Shown here piece after piece: positions 33,136-42,425 of a DNA stretch of 55,877 nucleotides. Each line of letters starts with the position of its first letter. Position 1 is the first letter of the stretch. The position numbers and the translations under genes are program-made. The stretch is from contig JAABUB010000012.1 of the NCBI GenBank assembly GCA_011389575.1, positions 1 through 55,877 of the forward strand, given 5' to 3'. This DNA is from Desulfotignum sp. Lineage in GTDB: Bacteria; Desulfobacterota; Desulfobacteria; Desulfobacterales; Desulfobacteraceae. The notes under the pieces are model-generated. The model made no database searches, was not told the origin of the DNA, and saw only the letters and a list, made by a program, of their open reading frames with translations.

Positions 33136-33151
33136 TGGCACATGAATTGCT
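33136..33151 (+). promoter_or_regulatory. sigma-54 (-24/-12) promoter of cydAB-rubredoxin
   Basis: TGGCAC-ATGAA-TTGCT, an exact consensus match and nearly the same sequence as the rhodanese promoter (TGGCAC-ATGGG-TTGCT). The -12 element lies about 48 bases before the cydA start. Confidence 0.88.
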
Positions 33152-33198
33152 CTTTCCAATCTGAGATTTGGCATTAAACACAATATCTGGAGGAATCC

Positions 33199-34509
33199 AT
33201 GGATCCGGTTTTTTTGTCCCGACTGCAGTTTGCCGCAGCCACCATGTTCCATTTTCTGTTTGTCCCTTTGACCCTGGGGCTTTCCATTCTTATTGCCTAT
33301 ATGGAAACCAAATATGCCAGGACCGGGAATGAAACCTATCTGCGCATGACCAAATTCTGGGGAAAGCTGTTTTTGATCAATTTCGCTCTGGGTGTGGTCA
33401 CGGGCATCACTCTGGAATTTCAATTCGGCACCAACTGGTCAAGATATTCCGCCTATGTGGGGGATATCTTCGGCTCACTTCTGGCCATTGAAGCCTCTGT
33501 CGCGTTTTTTCTGGAATCCACCTTTATCGGCATCTGGATTTTCGGATGGAACAAATTGTCTGCCAAGGCCCATGCCGGGGTCATGTGGCTCATTGCCCTT
33601 GCCGGGAACATGTCTGCCTGGTGGATCCTGCTTGCCAATGGGTTTATGCAGAATCCTGTGGGGTATGTGATCCGGAACGGCAGAGCCGAACTGGACAGTT
33701 TTTTTGCCCTGATCACCAACAAACACGGGATTCTGGAAATCATTCATGTGATACCCTCAGCACTGCTGCTGTCCGCTTTTTTCATCATGGGTGTCGCTGC
33801 CTGGCATCTGCTGAAAAAACAGCACCTGGATGTATTTGAGCCTTCTTTCCGCATAGGGCTTGTGGTGGGTCTTGTCAGTGCTGTCCTGGTTGCCGTCACC
33901 GGAGATATGCACGGGGTCAATGTGTCCAAGACCCAGCCGGCCAAGCTGGCTGCCATGGAATCCCACTGGGAAACCCAGACACGGGCTCCTCTGGTGCTGT
34001 TTGCCATCCCGGATGAAGAAAATGAAAGAAACAGCATTGAAATCGGTGCGATTCCCGGTATCTTGAGTTTTCTGGGGTTTCATGATTTCAATGCCGAAGT
34101 CACGGGGCTGCGGGATATCCCCAAAGATGAGCGGCCCCCGGTGCTGCCCACATTCATCGGTTTCAGAACCATGGTGGGCCTGGGCACCCTGTTTATCCTG
34201 CTGACCGTTTACGGATGGTTCAAACGCAACAAACTGCTGGAAAATCCCACTTACCTGAAAATCATGATGTTTTCCCTTCCTTTGCCCTATATTGCCATAG
34301 AGATGGGGTGGATCGTATCAGAGGTGGGCAGGCAGCCCTGGATCGTATACGGCCTGATGAAAACCGCTGAAGCTGCCTCCCCCGTATCCACCACCCAGGT
34401 GTTCACCTCCCTTATGGGATTTATTCTGGTGTACGGTCTGCTGGGAGCCGTGGGTTTTTACCTGATGGCCAAAACTGTTAAAGAAGGCCCTGAAGCCGCA
34501 ACCCGATAA
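33199..34509 (+). CDS. cydA: cytochrome bd quinol oxidase subunit I
   Basis: 436-residue membrane protein with about nine helices. His18 (FAAATMFHFLFVP) is the heme b595 ligand region, a second conserved His is in HGILEIIHVIP, and VSEVGRQPWIVYG is the signature GRQPW motif. The length of 436 implies the short Q-loop form rather than the long E. coli type (522). It reduces oxygen to water with quinol; in a sulfate reducer it mainly scavenges oxygen. GGAGG upstream supports the start; cydB follows after 17 bases. Confidence 0.96.
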   Translation: MDPVFLSRLQFAAATMFHFLFVPLTLGLSILIAYMETKYARTGNETYLRMTKFWGKLFLINFALGVVTGITLEFQFGTNWSRYSAYVGDIFGSLLAIEASVAFFLESTFIGIWIFGWNKLSAKAHAGVMWLIALAGNMSAWWILLANGFMQNPVGYVIRNGRAELDSFFALITNKHGILEIIHVIPSALLLSAFFIMGVAAWHLLKKQHLDVFEPSFRIGLVVGLVSAVLVAVTGDMHGVNVSKTQPAKLAAMESHWETQTRAPLVLFAIPDEENERNSIEIGAIPGILSFLGFHDFNAEVTGLRDIPKDERPPVLPTFIGFRTMVGLGTLFILLTVYGWFKRNKLLENPTYLKIMMFSLPLPYIAIEMGWIVSEVGRQPWIVYGLMKTAEAASPVSTTQVFTSLMGFILVYGLLGAVGFYLMAKTVKEGPEAATR

Positions 34510-34526
34510 AAAGGAGTACATAAATA

Positions 34527-35555
34527 ATGGAACTGCAAACAATCTGGTTTTTCCTGTGGGGCCTTTTATGGGCGGTATTTTTCATGACCTCCGGGTTTGA
34601 CTTCGGCATCGGCACCATCTATCCCTTTGCCGGCAAGACCGATACAGACCGGCGTACCATGCTCAATGCCATAGGTCCTTTGTGGGACGGCAATGAGGTG
34701 TGGCTCATTACGGCGGGGGGAGTGACCTTTGCCGCTTTCCCTCTGGTCTACGCCACCATGTTTTCTGCGCTTTATACCCCGCTGATGCTGATTCTCTTTG
34801 CCCTAATTTTCCGCGGGGTTGCCATCCATTTCAGAAGTAAAATCGACACCCCTGCCTGGAAAAAAGTGTGGGATTTTCTGATCTTTATCGGCAGCTTTTT
34901 CCCGGCCCTGCTGTTCGGGGTGGCTTTTGCCAATATATTCCAGGGTATTCCCTTTGATGACCAGGGGATATACCACGGCAACACCCTCAGGCTTCTCAAT
35001 CCCTACGGACTGCTGGGAGGACTTTTATTTGTCCTGCTGTTCATTGTCCACGGTGCCAACTGGATGGCAATTAGATCCACAGGCGGGCTGCAGGCACGCA
35101 TGGTGCTGATTTCTCAGAGAACCTGGCTGATACTGGTGCCGGTTGCGGTCATCTTTCTGATTGCCAGTTATTTTGCCACTGACCTGTATGCCAATTATTT
35201 TGCGTACCCGGTTTTATTTTTCGTAACCCTGGTGAATGTGGCGGCCCTGTTGAGCATCCGGTATTTTGTAAACAAAAAAACCTATTTCAAGGCCTGGTTT
35301 GCATCGGCTGTAACCATTGTACTGTGCACCTTTTTCGGTATCATCGGACTGTTCCCTGCCCTGTTTCCCTCCAGCATGAACCCGGACTGGCACCTTACCG
35401 CGTTCAACGCATCTTCCAGTCCCCTGACATTGAAGATCATGCTGGCTGTGGTCCTGGTGTTCATTCCCATTGTCATCTGTTACCAGATCTGGGCCTATCA
35501 TATGTTTAAAAATCCCGTAACCCAGGAAGACCTGGATATGGAAGAAGCCTATTGA
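34527..35555 (+). CDS. cydB: cytochrome bd quinol oxidase subunit II
   Basis: 342-residue membrane protein partner of CydA, with the N-terminal '[17 protein letters not shown]', '[17 protein letters not shown]' and '[13 protein letters not shown]' blocks typical of the family. Eight hydrophobic segments. AAAGGAG lies about ten bases upstream of the ATG. It sits between cydA and the rubredoxin gene in one transcript. No cydX-like small gene or cydCD assembly genes are visible here. Confidence 0.96.
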   Translation: MELQTIWFFLWGLLWAVFFMTSGFDFGIGTIYPFAGKTDTDRRTMLNAIGPLWDGNEVWLITAGGVTFAAFPLVYATMFSALYTPLMLILFALIFRGVAIHFRSKIDTPAWKKVWDFLIFIGSFFPALLFGVAFANIFQGIPFDDQGIYHGNTLRLLNPYGLLGGLLFVLLFIVHGANWMAIRSTGGLQARMVLISQRTWLILVPVAVIFLIASYFATDLYANYFAYPVLFFVTLVNVAALLSIRYFVNKKTYFKAWFASAVTIVLCTFFGIIGLFPALFPSSMNPDWHLTAFNASSSPLTLKIMLAVVLVFIPIVICYQIWAYHMFKNPVTQEDLDMEEAY

Positions 35556-35611
35556 ACGGGCTATACTTCCCATTCATAACTATAAACCAACAAACAAAGG
35601 AGAAAAAAATT

Positions 35612-35770
35612 ATGGACAGATATGTATGCAACCTGTGCGGTTATGTATACGACCCGGCTGACGGAGATCCTGATAACGGTATCAAACCCGGGACCGCTTT
35701 TGAAGATCTGCCTGAGGACTGGACCTGCCCCATCTGCGGTGCAGGCAAGGAAGACTTTGATAAAGAATAA
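35612..35770 (+). CDS. rubredoxin
   Basis: 52-residue cytosolic one-iron electron carrier. The two CxxCG knuckles are CNLCG and CPICG, with the conserved [15 protein letters not shown] loop between. AAAGGAG ten bases upstream fixes the start; the frame is open further left into cydB. Rubredoxin commonly feeds electrons to rubrerythrin and other oxygen- or peroxide-reducing proteins, which fits its position behind cydAB. Confidence 0.97.
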   Translation: MDRYVCNLCGYVYDPADGDPDNGIKPGTAFEDLPEDWTCPICGAGKEDFDKE

Positions 35771-35830
35771 CACCATGCACCACCCGGGCCGGACCTGAAA
35801 TCAGGATCTGGCCCGGGTACCCAGAACCCC

Positions 35831-35863
35831 GCCGGGCACCACCTCACAGCCCGGCTTTTCTTT
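35831..35863 (+). terminator. intrinsic terminator of cydAB-rubredoxin
   Basis: GCCGGGC (35831-35837) pairs with GCCCGGC (35849-35855), followed by TTTTCTTT. A second GC-rich hairpin, ACCCGGGCC/GGCCCGGGT at 35782-35818, precedes it without a U-run. Confidence 0.75.
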
Positions 35864-36044
35864 CCTGTAACGGCCATCCCGGAACACCACAAAACATTTT
35901 ATCCAAAAGACAGAACCCCGGTCCAGGGGGCGGTCTCCCTGTCCGCCTGTCCATTGCAAAAAGGATATTACAGATAATTACCAGGTATGAAATATAGCTG
36001 GTAAATGACCGGCCCGTACTTTGAAAAAAATACCTTTCATTCAG

Positions 36045-36099
36045 TTTGACAGCCTGTTCTTCAGGAATTTCAATTCCTGAGAAATTCTGCATTGTCAAA
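36045..36099. repeat. nested inverted repeat in a gene-free stretch
   Basis: Inner arms TCAGGAATT-TC-AATTCCTGA (36061-36080) are perfect nine-base repeats. Outer arms TTTGACA (36045-36051) and TGTCAAA (36093-36099) are perfect seven-base repeats. The region 35864-36271 otherwise holds no convincing gene; this element lies 170 bases upstream of the next start codon. It could be a double operator or a structured transcript. Confidence 0.6.
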
Positions 36100-36271
36100 C
36101 CACATTTCAAATACAGGATAAAAATGGTGTAAATGCATGCATCCATGTATTTTTCCTTTGTCTTTTTTCCATTAACATACTCCCATAATGTTGCGCTTGT
36201 GTGGCTTAATTGTTTATCAATGCGCGATATTAAAGCAATTCTTAATTTTTTATAGAGAAAGGAGATGTATC

Positions 36272-36691
36272 ATGAAAAAATCAATTCTGTTCTGGATAAC
36301 CGTAAGCCTGTTGTGGTGCACTGTTGCCGTGGCCATGGATCATGAGACCTACCTGCCCGTTCCTGAAGCCCAAACCTCCATGGAAGGGATCCAGTTTATC
36401 ACCGGCGGAATCGGTATTGAGGCCCGCCAGATGCTTGACCGGATGGCTGACGATTACACCCTCAAGGTAGTTTTGGCCACAGACACCGGCCATTACCTTT
36501 CCGGGTGTGATGTAAAAATCACCCGTGCAGAGGGCACAAAAATGCTGTCCACCACAACCGATGGCCCCTGGCTGCTGGTTGACCTTGACCCAGGAAACTA
36601 CGAGGTAAAGGCGCAATGCAAGGGTGACTGGCAGAGCAAGGATGTAACAGTTTCGCCAAACATGCTGCGGCAGCTGATTCTCAACTGGTAA
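36272..36691 (+). CDS. small secreted protein with carboxypeptidase-regulatory-like beta fold
   Basis: 139 residues with a clear signal peptide (MKKSILFWITVSLLWCTVAVA). The mature protein ends with a region 'STTTDGPWLLVDLDPGNYEVKAQCKG' resembling the carboxypeptidase regulatory-like or peptidase-associated beta-sandwich found in many secreted proteins. No enzyme motif is seen. AAAGGAG is well placed upstream. The PRC-barrel gene follows after 86 bases and may share its transcript. Confidence 0.7.
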   Translation: MKKSILFWITVSLLWCTVAVAMDHETYLPVPEAQTSMEGIQFITGGIGIEARQMLDRMADDYTLKVVLATDTGHYLSGCDVKITRAEGTKMLSTTTDGPWLLVDLDPGNYEVKAQCKGDWQSKDVTVSPNMLRQLILNW

Positions 36692-36777
36692 TCAAAAACG
36701 TACCCGCCGAGGCAATGTCCGGCACCAAACCCACAAGCAACTCAAATGAGTTACTTAAAAGGCTTTCAGGAGTAAAC

Positions 36778-37440
36778 ATGCATTTTAAAAAAAATACCAA
36801 AGTCCTTACCCATGACCAGAAGAATGTAGGGAACATTGATCGGGTGGTGATGGATCCTGCCACAGATGAAGTATCCCATCTGGTGGTTGAAAAAGGGTTT
36901 TTATTCACAGAGGATAAAGTGGTTCCGGTAACCGATGTCGAATCCACAAGTGAAAAAGCGGTCATTTTAAAAAAAGCTGCTGCGCCGGAGGATTATCCTC
37001 AATTTGATGAAACACAATATATTCCAAACGCGGGTGTGGAAGATTTTAACCGGCGCCAGGCAGATGAAGCCCGTCAACTGCTGTGGTACCACGCAGCTGT
37101 CAAAGCACCGTATTTGAAATCATCGCCTCATCCTTCCCGGTCTAAACCATTGTATCACAAAGAAAAGCACCGCAATATCCCTGAGGATGCCGTGGCACTG
37201 GAAGAAGGTGCTGATGTAACAGACAGGGAAGGCCGGCATCTGGGTAGTATCACAGATGTGTATACTGAACCTGAAACCTTTAAAATAACCCATCTTCTGG
37301 TTTCCAGCGGTATGATAAAAAAAGACAGAAAAATTGTGCCGGCAGCATGGGTCAAAGATATTGTCGAAGATTCCGTTCAGCTGCATATAAAAAAACAGGT
37401 GTTTGAAAACCTTCCGGATGCTGACAAAGATGAAGCCTGA
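36778..37440 (+). CDS. PRC-barrel domain protein (two barrels)
   Basis: 220 residues with two PRC-barrel repeats: residues about 5-75 (VLTHDQKNVGNIDRVVMD, DEVSHLVVEKG) and about 130-205 (GADVTDREGRHLGSITDVY, KITHLLVSSG). PRC barrels occur in photosynthetic reaction centre H subunit and in RimM; stand-alone forms are stress-linked but of unknown role. The start at 36778 is preferred because AGGAG lies five bases upstream; the frame is open from 36715. Confidence 0.8.
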   Translation: MHFKKNTKVLTHDQKNVGNIDRVVMDPATDEVSHLVVEKGFLFTEDKVVPVTDVESTSEKAVILKKAAAPEDYPQFDETQYIPNAGVEDFNRRQADEARQLLWYHAAVKAPYLKSSPHPSRSKPLYHKEKHRNIPEDAVALEEGADVTDREGRHLGSITDVYTEPETFKITHLLVSSGMIKKDRKIVPAAWVKDIVEDSVQLHIKKQVFENLPDADKDEA

Positions 37441-37573
37441 TTCTGCGCCCTGGAAAATCCAGATTTTGCCTGATTGAAAATATTATTCTTTGAATGACAC
37501 ATCTATTGAACAATAAAGTGGACAATAAAGTTGCGTGAACCATTAAATTTGCGATCAAGGGAGTGAACAGGAT

Positions 37574-40288
37574 ATGGGAATTTATAATCTTGACCGTGTG
37601 TTTCATCCTGAAAGTGTTGCTGTTATCGGTGCTACTGAAAAGGAGAACAGCGTTGGCAATGCCCTGATGACCAACCTGAAAAATGGGCAGTTTTCAGGCG
37701 AGATAGTACCGATAAACCCGAAACACAAAAAAGTTTCAGGGATAAAAACACTGTCATCAATAAAGCAGAGCAGTGATCCGATTGATCTGGCCATCATTGC
37801 CACGCCCATATCCACCGTCCCGGACATCATTGATGACTGCATTACCGCCGGCACAGGGGGCGCTGTCATCATATCGGCCGGGGGAAAAGAAACCGGGGAA
37901 CAAGGACGCAGCATTGAAAAGAAAATTCAAAAAAAGGCCTATGACGGGGGGTTGCGGCTTATCGGTCCCAATTGTCTGGGTATCATCAATACCAAAGAAG
38001 GGCTCAATGCCAGCTTTGCATCTGATATGCCGTCTGAAGGAAAACTGGCTTTCGTATCCCAGAGCGGCGCCATCTGCACATCGATTCTGGATCTTTCCTT
38101 TAAAGAAAAAATCGGCTTCAGCCACTTTGTGAGCATCGGTTCCATGGTGGATGTGGATTTCGGGGATATGATCGATTATCTTGGCAATGATTCTCAGACA
38201 AAAAGTATTCTGCTCTACATAGAAAACCTCACCCAGATACGCAAATTCATGAGCGCTGCACGGGCAGTGTCCAGGATCAAACCCATCGTGGTCTTGAAAG
38301 CCGGGCGGAGTGAAGCCGGTGCCCAAGCTGCATCATCCCATACCGGGGCCCTTGCCGGAGAAGATGCGGTATATGACACAGCATTCAAACGGGCCGGTAT
38401 CATCCGGGTGAATACCATAGCACAATTATTCGACTGTGCGGAACTCATGGCCAAAAAACCGCCTCCCAACGGGTCACGCCTGGCAATCATCACCAACGGC
38501 GGAGGGCCCGGCGTGATGGCCACGGATGCACTGGGTGGTCACGGCCTGAAACCAGCTGCGCTCTCTTCGGAACTTACCCGATCTTTGGATGAGGTGCTGC
38601 CCCGGTATTGGAGCCGGAATAATCCTGTTGATATTCTGGGGGATGCGACCCGGGAACGGTTCATGAAAACCTTTGACATCTGCTATGAAAGCAAATCCTT
38701 TGACGCTATCCTTGCCATTATGGTGCCCCAGGCCTTGACAGACCCGGAACCTGTGGCAAAGGCCCTGGCTGAATCAGCTCAGGACAAAAATTTTCCCGTA
38801 TTTGCCTCCTGGATCGGCGGCCAAAAGATGGAAAAAGCGGTTAACGTATTAAACCATGCAAAAATTCCCACGTATGAAACACCGGAAAGAGCAGTACAAT
38901 CCTTTGTTTTCATGGTGGAATACAACCAGAATCTGAAGATGCTGACACAGATTACCCCGAAGCTCTCCCATGGACTGCATTATGATCCAGACAAGGCCCA
39001 AAAACTGATTCACAACCATATCAAGAAACATTCCGGCCTTCTGTCGGAAACTGCATCCAAAGAGATTTTATCGGCATACGGCATACCGGTGAATACCACA
39101 AAATCGGCATCCACAGAAGAAGATGCCGTTGTTGCGGCTGAAGAAATCGGATTTCCTGTGGCTGTAAAGCTCATGTCACCGGACATTTCCCATAAAACCG
39201 ATGCCCGGGGAGTCCATCTGAATTTACATTCCAAAGATGCGGTGCGCACGGCTTTCCAGAAAATCATGGAAGGGGCCGAAGCATACAACCCGGACGCCCA
39301 TATTCAAGGAGTATCTGTTCAGCAGTATATTGACACCCCGGATCATGAACTGCTGATCGGCGCAAAAAACGATCCCTCTTTCGGACCTGTTATCGTGTTC
39401 GGTTTAGGGGGTATTTTTACTGAAATCCTGGAAGACCGGGCACTGGGACTGCCGCCGTTAAACCGCCTGCTGGCACGGCGCATGATGGAGACCACACGTG
39501 CATATAAACTTTTGCAGGGATTCCGTAACCGCCCGCGTGCAGATATGGAAGCGCTGGAAGAACTCCTCATGCGCGTTTCACAACTGGTGAGTGATTTTCC
39601 CCAGATTGTTGAACTGGACATGAATCCTGTAATCGTCAAAGACGGACGTCCCCGGGCTGTGGATGCCCGCATCCGGCTTGAAGATACATCACAGTCAGCG
39701 ACTTTGCATCTGGTTATCAGCCCGTATCCGGATGAATACGAGTTCCATGAAAAAACTGATGACGACCGCAGCATTTTTATCCGGCCTGTCAAGCCGGAAG
39801 ATGCACCACTTTTACAGAAACTTTTCCAGGAACTTTCACCTACCAGCATCTATCATCGGTTTTTCAGTGCCATGAAAGAAATTTCACCGGACATGCTGGC
39901 CAGATTCACCCAGATCGATTATGACCGGGAAATCGCTCTGACCGCCCTGAATGACGATCCGGAAAAAAGAGAAATGTTCGGCATTGCCAGGGTGATCAGC
40001 GATCCGGACGGAAAAACAGGTGAATTTTCTGTATTGATCGGAGATCCATGGCACGGCCATGGTATCGGTGCCCGGCTTCTTGGCCGGGTTTTGCAGATTG
40101 CCAAAAAACAGGGAATTGAAAAGGTCCGGGGAACCGTGTTACGGGAAAACCGCAAAATGATTGCTTTCGGCAAAAGCCTGGGTTTTCATGCCCGGCCTGA
40201 TGCAGACCTGGGAGAAATGGAACTGGAAATCAACCTTAAAGAGGCGGAGTTTTCTTTTTTAGATCAAAAACCGACCACCGCCCAATGA
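37574..40288 (+). CDS. ADP-forming acyl-CoA ligase fused to a GNAT acetyltransferase (Pat/Acs-ADP type)
   Basis: 904 residues. Order: CoA-binding Rossmann domain (about 8-105; SVAVIGATEKENSVGN), succinyl-CoA-ligase-like domains (about 150-300) with the phosphohistidine loop SSHTGALAGEDAVYD (His256), ATP-grasp domain (about 475-690; GFPVAVKLMSPDISHKTDARG, DHELLIGAKNDPSFGP), and a C-terminal GNAT domain (about 735-890; DPWHGHGIGARLLGRVL, the acetyl-CoA loop). Fusions of this type act either as protein lysine acyltransferases (Pat/YfiQ) or as acyl-CoA synthetases; because the catalytic His is retained, ligase activity is possible. The HtrA gene follows with a short gap. Confidence 0.88.
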   Translation: MGIYNLDRVFHPESVAVIGATEKENSVGNALMTNLKNGQFSGEIVPINPKHKKVSGIKTLSSIKQSSDPIDLAIIATPISTVPDIIDDCITAGTGGAVIISAGGKETGEQGRSIEKKIQKKAYDGGLRLIGPNCLGIINTKEGLNASFASDMPSEGKLAFVSQSGAICTSILDLSFKEKIGFSHFVSIGSMVDVDFGDMIDYLGNDSQTKSILLYIENLTQIRKFMSAARAVSRIKPIVVLKAGRSEAGAQAASSHTGALAGEDAVYDTAFKRAGIIRVNTIAQLFDCAELMAKKPPPNGSRLAIITNGGGPGVMATDALGGHGLKPAALSSELTRSLDEVLPRYWSRNNPVDILGDATRERFMKTFDICYESKSFDAILAIMVPQALTDPEPVAKALAESAQDKNFPVFASWIGGQKMEKAVNVLNHAKIPTYETPERAVQSFVFMVEYNQNLKMLTQITPKLSHGLHYDPDKAQKLIHNHIKKHSGLLSETASKEILSAYGIPVNTTKSASTEEDAVVAAEEIGFPVAVKLMSPDISHKTDARGVHLNLHSKDAVRTAFQKIMEGAEAYNPDAHIQGVSVQQYIDTPDHELLIGAKNDPSFGPVIVFGLGGIFTEILEDRALGLPPLNRLLARRMMETTRAYKLLQGFRNRPRADMEALEELLMRVSQLVSDFPQIVELDMNPVIVKDGRPRAVDARIRLEDTSQSATLHLVISPYPDEYEFHEKTDDDRSIFIRPVKPEDAPLLQKLFQELSPTSIYHRFFSAMKEISPDMLARFTQIDYDREIALTALNDDPEKREMFGIARVISDPDGKTGEFSVLIGDPWHGHGIGARLLGRVLQIAKKQGIEKVRGTVLRENRKMIAFGKSLGFHARPDADLGEMELEINLKEAEFSFLDQKPTTAQ

Positions 40289-40338
40289 GAAAACCTGGTG
40301 AAACCCCCATTAAACAAACAAAAAGGAGAAATTACATC

Positions 40339-41781
40339 ATGTTACAGGAAAAACTGTACAAAAACATACTGACAGGCTGTTTTGCCGCTGTCTTACTGAT
40401 CGGATTGATGGTCTTGACAGGACCTCTGGTCACCATGGCAGACAGTGCCACAAAGGATTCTTCGCAAAGGCTGGAGACATTGGGAAAAGCATTCAGGGAT
40501 GTGAGCAAAAAAATCAGCCCGGCAGTGGTATATATCAGTACCGTATATACCATGGAATCGCTTCCTCAACAATACCAGGAACTTTTCGACAATGAATTTT
40601 TCCGGCGTTTTTTCGGTATGCCGAAACAAAAAGAATACCAGCGCCGTGGACTGGGGTCGGGGTTTATTCTTAATAAGGAAGGGTATATTCTTACCAACAG
40701 CCATGTGGTGAAAAAAGCCGAAGAAATCACCGTTACCCTGCCGGACAAACGGGAATTTGACGCAACAGTCGTTGGTACGGATCCGATGTCGGATGTGGCG
40801 GTAATAAAAATTGAAGGGAAAAACCTGCCCACAGCCGAACTCGGTGATTCCGGCACAATGGAAGTCGGGGACTGGGTTATTGCCGTAGGAACGCCCTATG
40901 GCCTTTCACAAACCGTAACCGCCGGCATCATAAGCGCAGCAGGCCGGGCCAATATCGGTATTGTGGATTATGAAGATTTTTTTCAGACCGATGCAGCCAT
41001 TAATCCGGGGAACAGCGGCGGACCGCTGGTGGATATTTACGGCAGGGTTATCGGCATCAATACGGCCATTTTCAGCCAAAGCGGCGGTTACCAGGGGATC
41101 GGGTTCGCCATTCCCATTAACATGGCAAAAGGTATTATGGAAAGCCTTATCGCGCATGGTCACGTAGTCCGTGGCTGGCTGGGTGTCAGTATTCAACCGG
41201 TCACCAAAGATATTGCCGACAGTTTTGGTTTAAAAAAAGCCGAGGGGGCTCTGGTGGGTGATGTCAGCAAAGACAGCCCGGCAGATGAGGCTGGTGTGCT
41301 TCGCGGAGACATCATTGTTTCTCTGGATGGAAAATCAGTGGATACGCCCACGGCCCTGAAAAATAGTGTAGCGCAAAAAAGTGTTGGCAGCAAGGTTCCC
41401 CTGACAGTGATCCGTAACGGAAAAAAGAAAACCCTGCAGGTGAAAATCGGAGAACTGGTATCTGAAGAACAGACCCAAAAATCCAAAACCGATTCTCCCG
41501 ACACTGCGCCCTTAGGCATTCAGGTGCAGGAACTGACCCCGGAAATCGCTGCCCAGCTGGGATATGAACAGGAAAAAGGCGTTGTTGTGGCCGGTGTAAA
41601 AGCCGGAAGCCCGGCAGCTGAAGCAAATCTTCAGCGGGGTGATCTTATCCAGGAGATAAATCAAACCCCGGTTGATTCTGTAAAAGCATACAAAAATGCA
41701 GTCCGCAAAGGAGAAAAGTTTCTTCTTCTGGTCAGACGGGGGGAAAACACGTTTTTTACGGTGATAACAGCTCAAGAATAA
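40339..41781 (+). CDS. Do/HtrA-family periplasmic serine protease
   Basis: 480 residues. A signal segment (AAVLLIGLMVLTGPLVTMA) leads into a trypsin-like domain with catalytic His122 (TNSHVV), Asp152 (SDVAVIKI) and Ser226 (NPGNSGGPL). Two PDZ domains follow (about 290-375, KDSPADEAGVLRGDIIVS; and about 395-475, KAGSPAAEANLQRGDLI). This is the DegP/DegQ layout of periplasmic protein quality control. The start at 40339 has AAAGGAG ten bases upstream; the frame is open from 40285 inside the preceding gene. The rubrerythrin gene follows after 42 bases. Confidence 0.94.
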   Translation: MLQEKLYKNILTGCFAAVLLIGLMVLTGPLVTMADSATKDSSQRLETLGKAFRDVSKKISPAVVYISTVYTMESLPQQYQELFDNEFFRRFFGMPKQKEYQRRGLGSGFILNKEGYILTNSHVVKKAEEITVTLPDKREFDATVVGTDPMSDVAVIKIEGKNLPTAELGDSGTMEVGDWVIAVGTPYGLSQTVTAGIISAAGRANIGIVDYEDFFQTDAAINPGNSGGPLVDIYGRVIGINTAIFSQSGGYQGIGFAIPINMAKGIMESLIAHGHVVRGWLGVSIQPVTKDIADSFGLKKAEGALVGDVSKDSPADEAGVLRGDIIVSLDGKSVDTPTALKNSVAQKSVGSKVPLTVIRNGKKKTLQVKIGELVSEEQTQKSKTDSPDTAPLGIQVQELTPEIAAQLGYEQEKGVVVAGVKAGSPAAEANLQRGDLIQEINQTPVDSVKAYKNAVRKGEKFLLLVRRGENTFFTVITAQE

Positions 41782-41823
41782 AATGCAGATTACCAGGAAA
41801 ATTACCAGGAAAGGAAGTAAAAC

Positions 41824-42369
41824 ATGAAGCAGATGACACAGCAGAACATGATCAATGCGTTTGGCGGTGAAAGCATGGCAAACATGCGCTACCGGCATTT
41901 TGCAATCCAGGCTGAAAAAGAAAATTACCCGAATGTCGCCCGGTTGTTTGAAGCAGTTTCCCATGCAGAATTTATCCATGCAGGAGACCATTACCGGGAA
42001 TTGAAATACCTGAATGAAGGGGCTGTGGCAAACAGCATGGCCGCATTCGGTCCGGGTGATACAGCCAAAAATCTGGGCCTGGCCATTGACGGGGAAACCT
42101 TTGAAATCCAAGAGATGTATCCTGCTTATATGGAAATCGCAAAACTGCAGGAGGAAAAAAGTGCTTTTCGCAGTTTTGAATGGTCATATAAAACGGAAAA
42201 AAAGCACAAGGAGTTGTTTGAAAAAGCCAAAAAGGCCGTGGACAATGCCGCAGATGCTGAACTGGATGACATCCAGGTATGTCTGGTGTGCGGCTACACC
42301 CTGGAAGGCGAGGCCCCGGATAATTGTCCGGTGTGCAATGCAAAAAAAAGCGAATTCAAAAAATATTGA
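41824..42369 (+). CDS. rubrerythrin
   Basis: 181 residues. A ferritin-like four-helix diiron domain (ExxH type ligands in 'GESMANMRYRHFAIQAE', 'VSHAEFIHAGDHYREL', 'AKLQEEKSAFRSFEW') is followed by a C-terminal rubredoxin-like iron site (CLVCG...CPVC). It reduces hydrogen peroxide in anaerobes, using rubredoxin or a reductase as donor. AAGGAAG upstream supports the start. It is followed by a strong terminator shared with the convergent oxidoreductase genes. Confidence 0.95.
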   Translation: MKQMTQQNMINAFGGESMANMRYRHFAIQAEKENYPNVARLFEAVSHAEFIHAGDHYRELKYLNEGAVANSMAAFGPGDTAKNLGLAIDGETFEIQEMYPAYMEIAKLQEEKSAFRSFEWSYKTEKKHKELFEKAKKAVDNAADAELDDIQVCLVCGYTLEGEAPDNCPVCNAKKSEFKKY

Positions 42370-42425
42370 TTCTTCTGCCTTGCGGCCAGCCTTTTCCGGC
42401 CCATGGCATTGCCGACCGAAAAGAC

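Noticed and set aside
35844-36146. A 100-codon open frame on the minus strand in the gap after rubredoxin
   Set aside because: No ribosome-binding site, no family resemblance, overlaps a terminator and the nested palindrome. It could be a small gene but I cannot support it.
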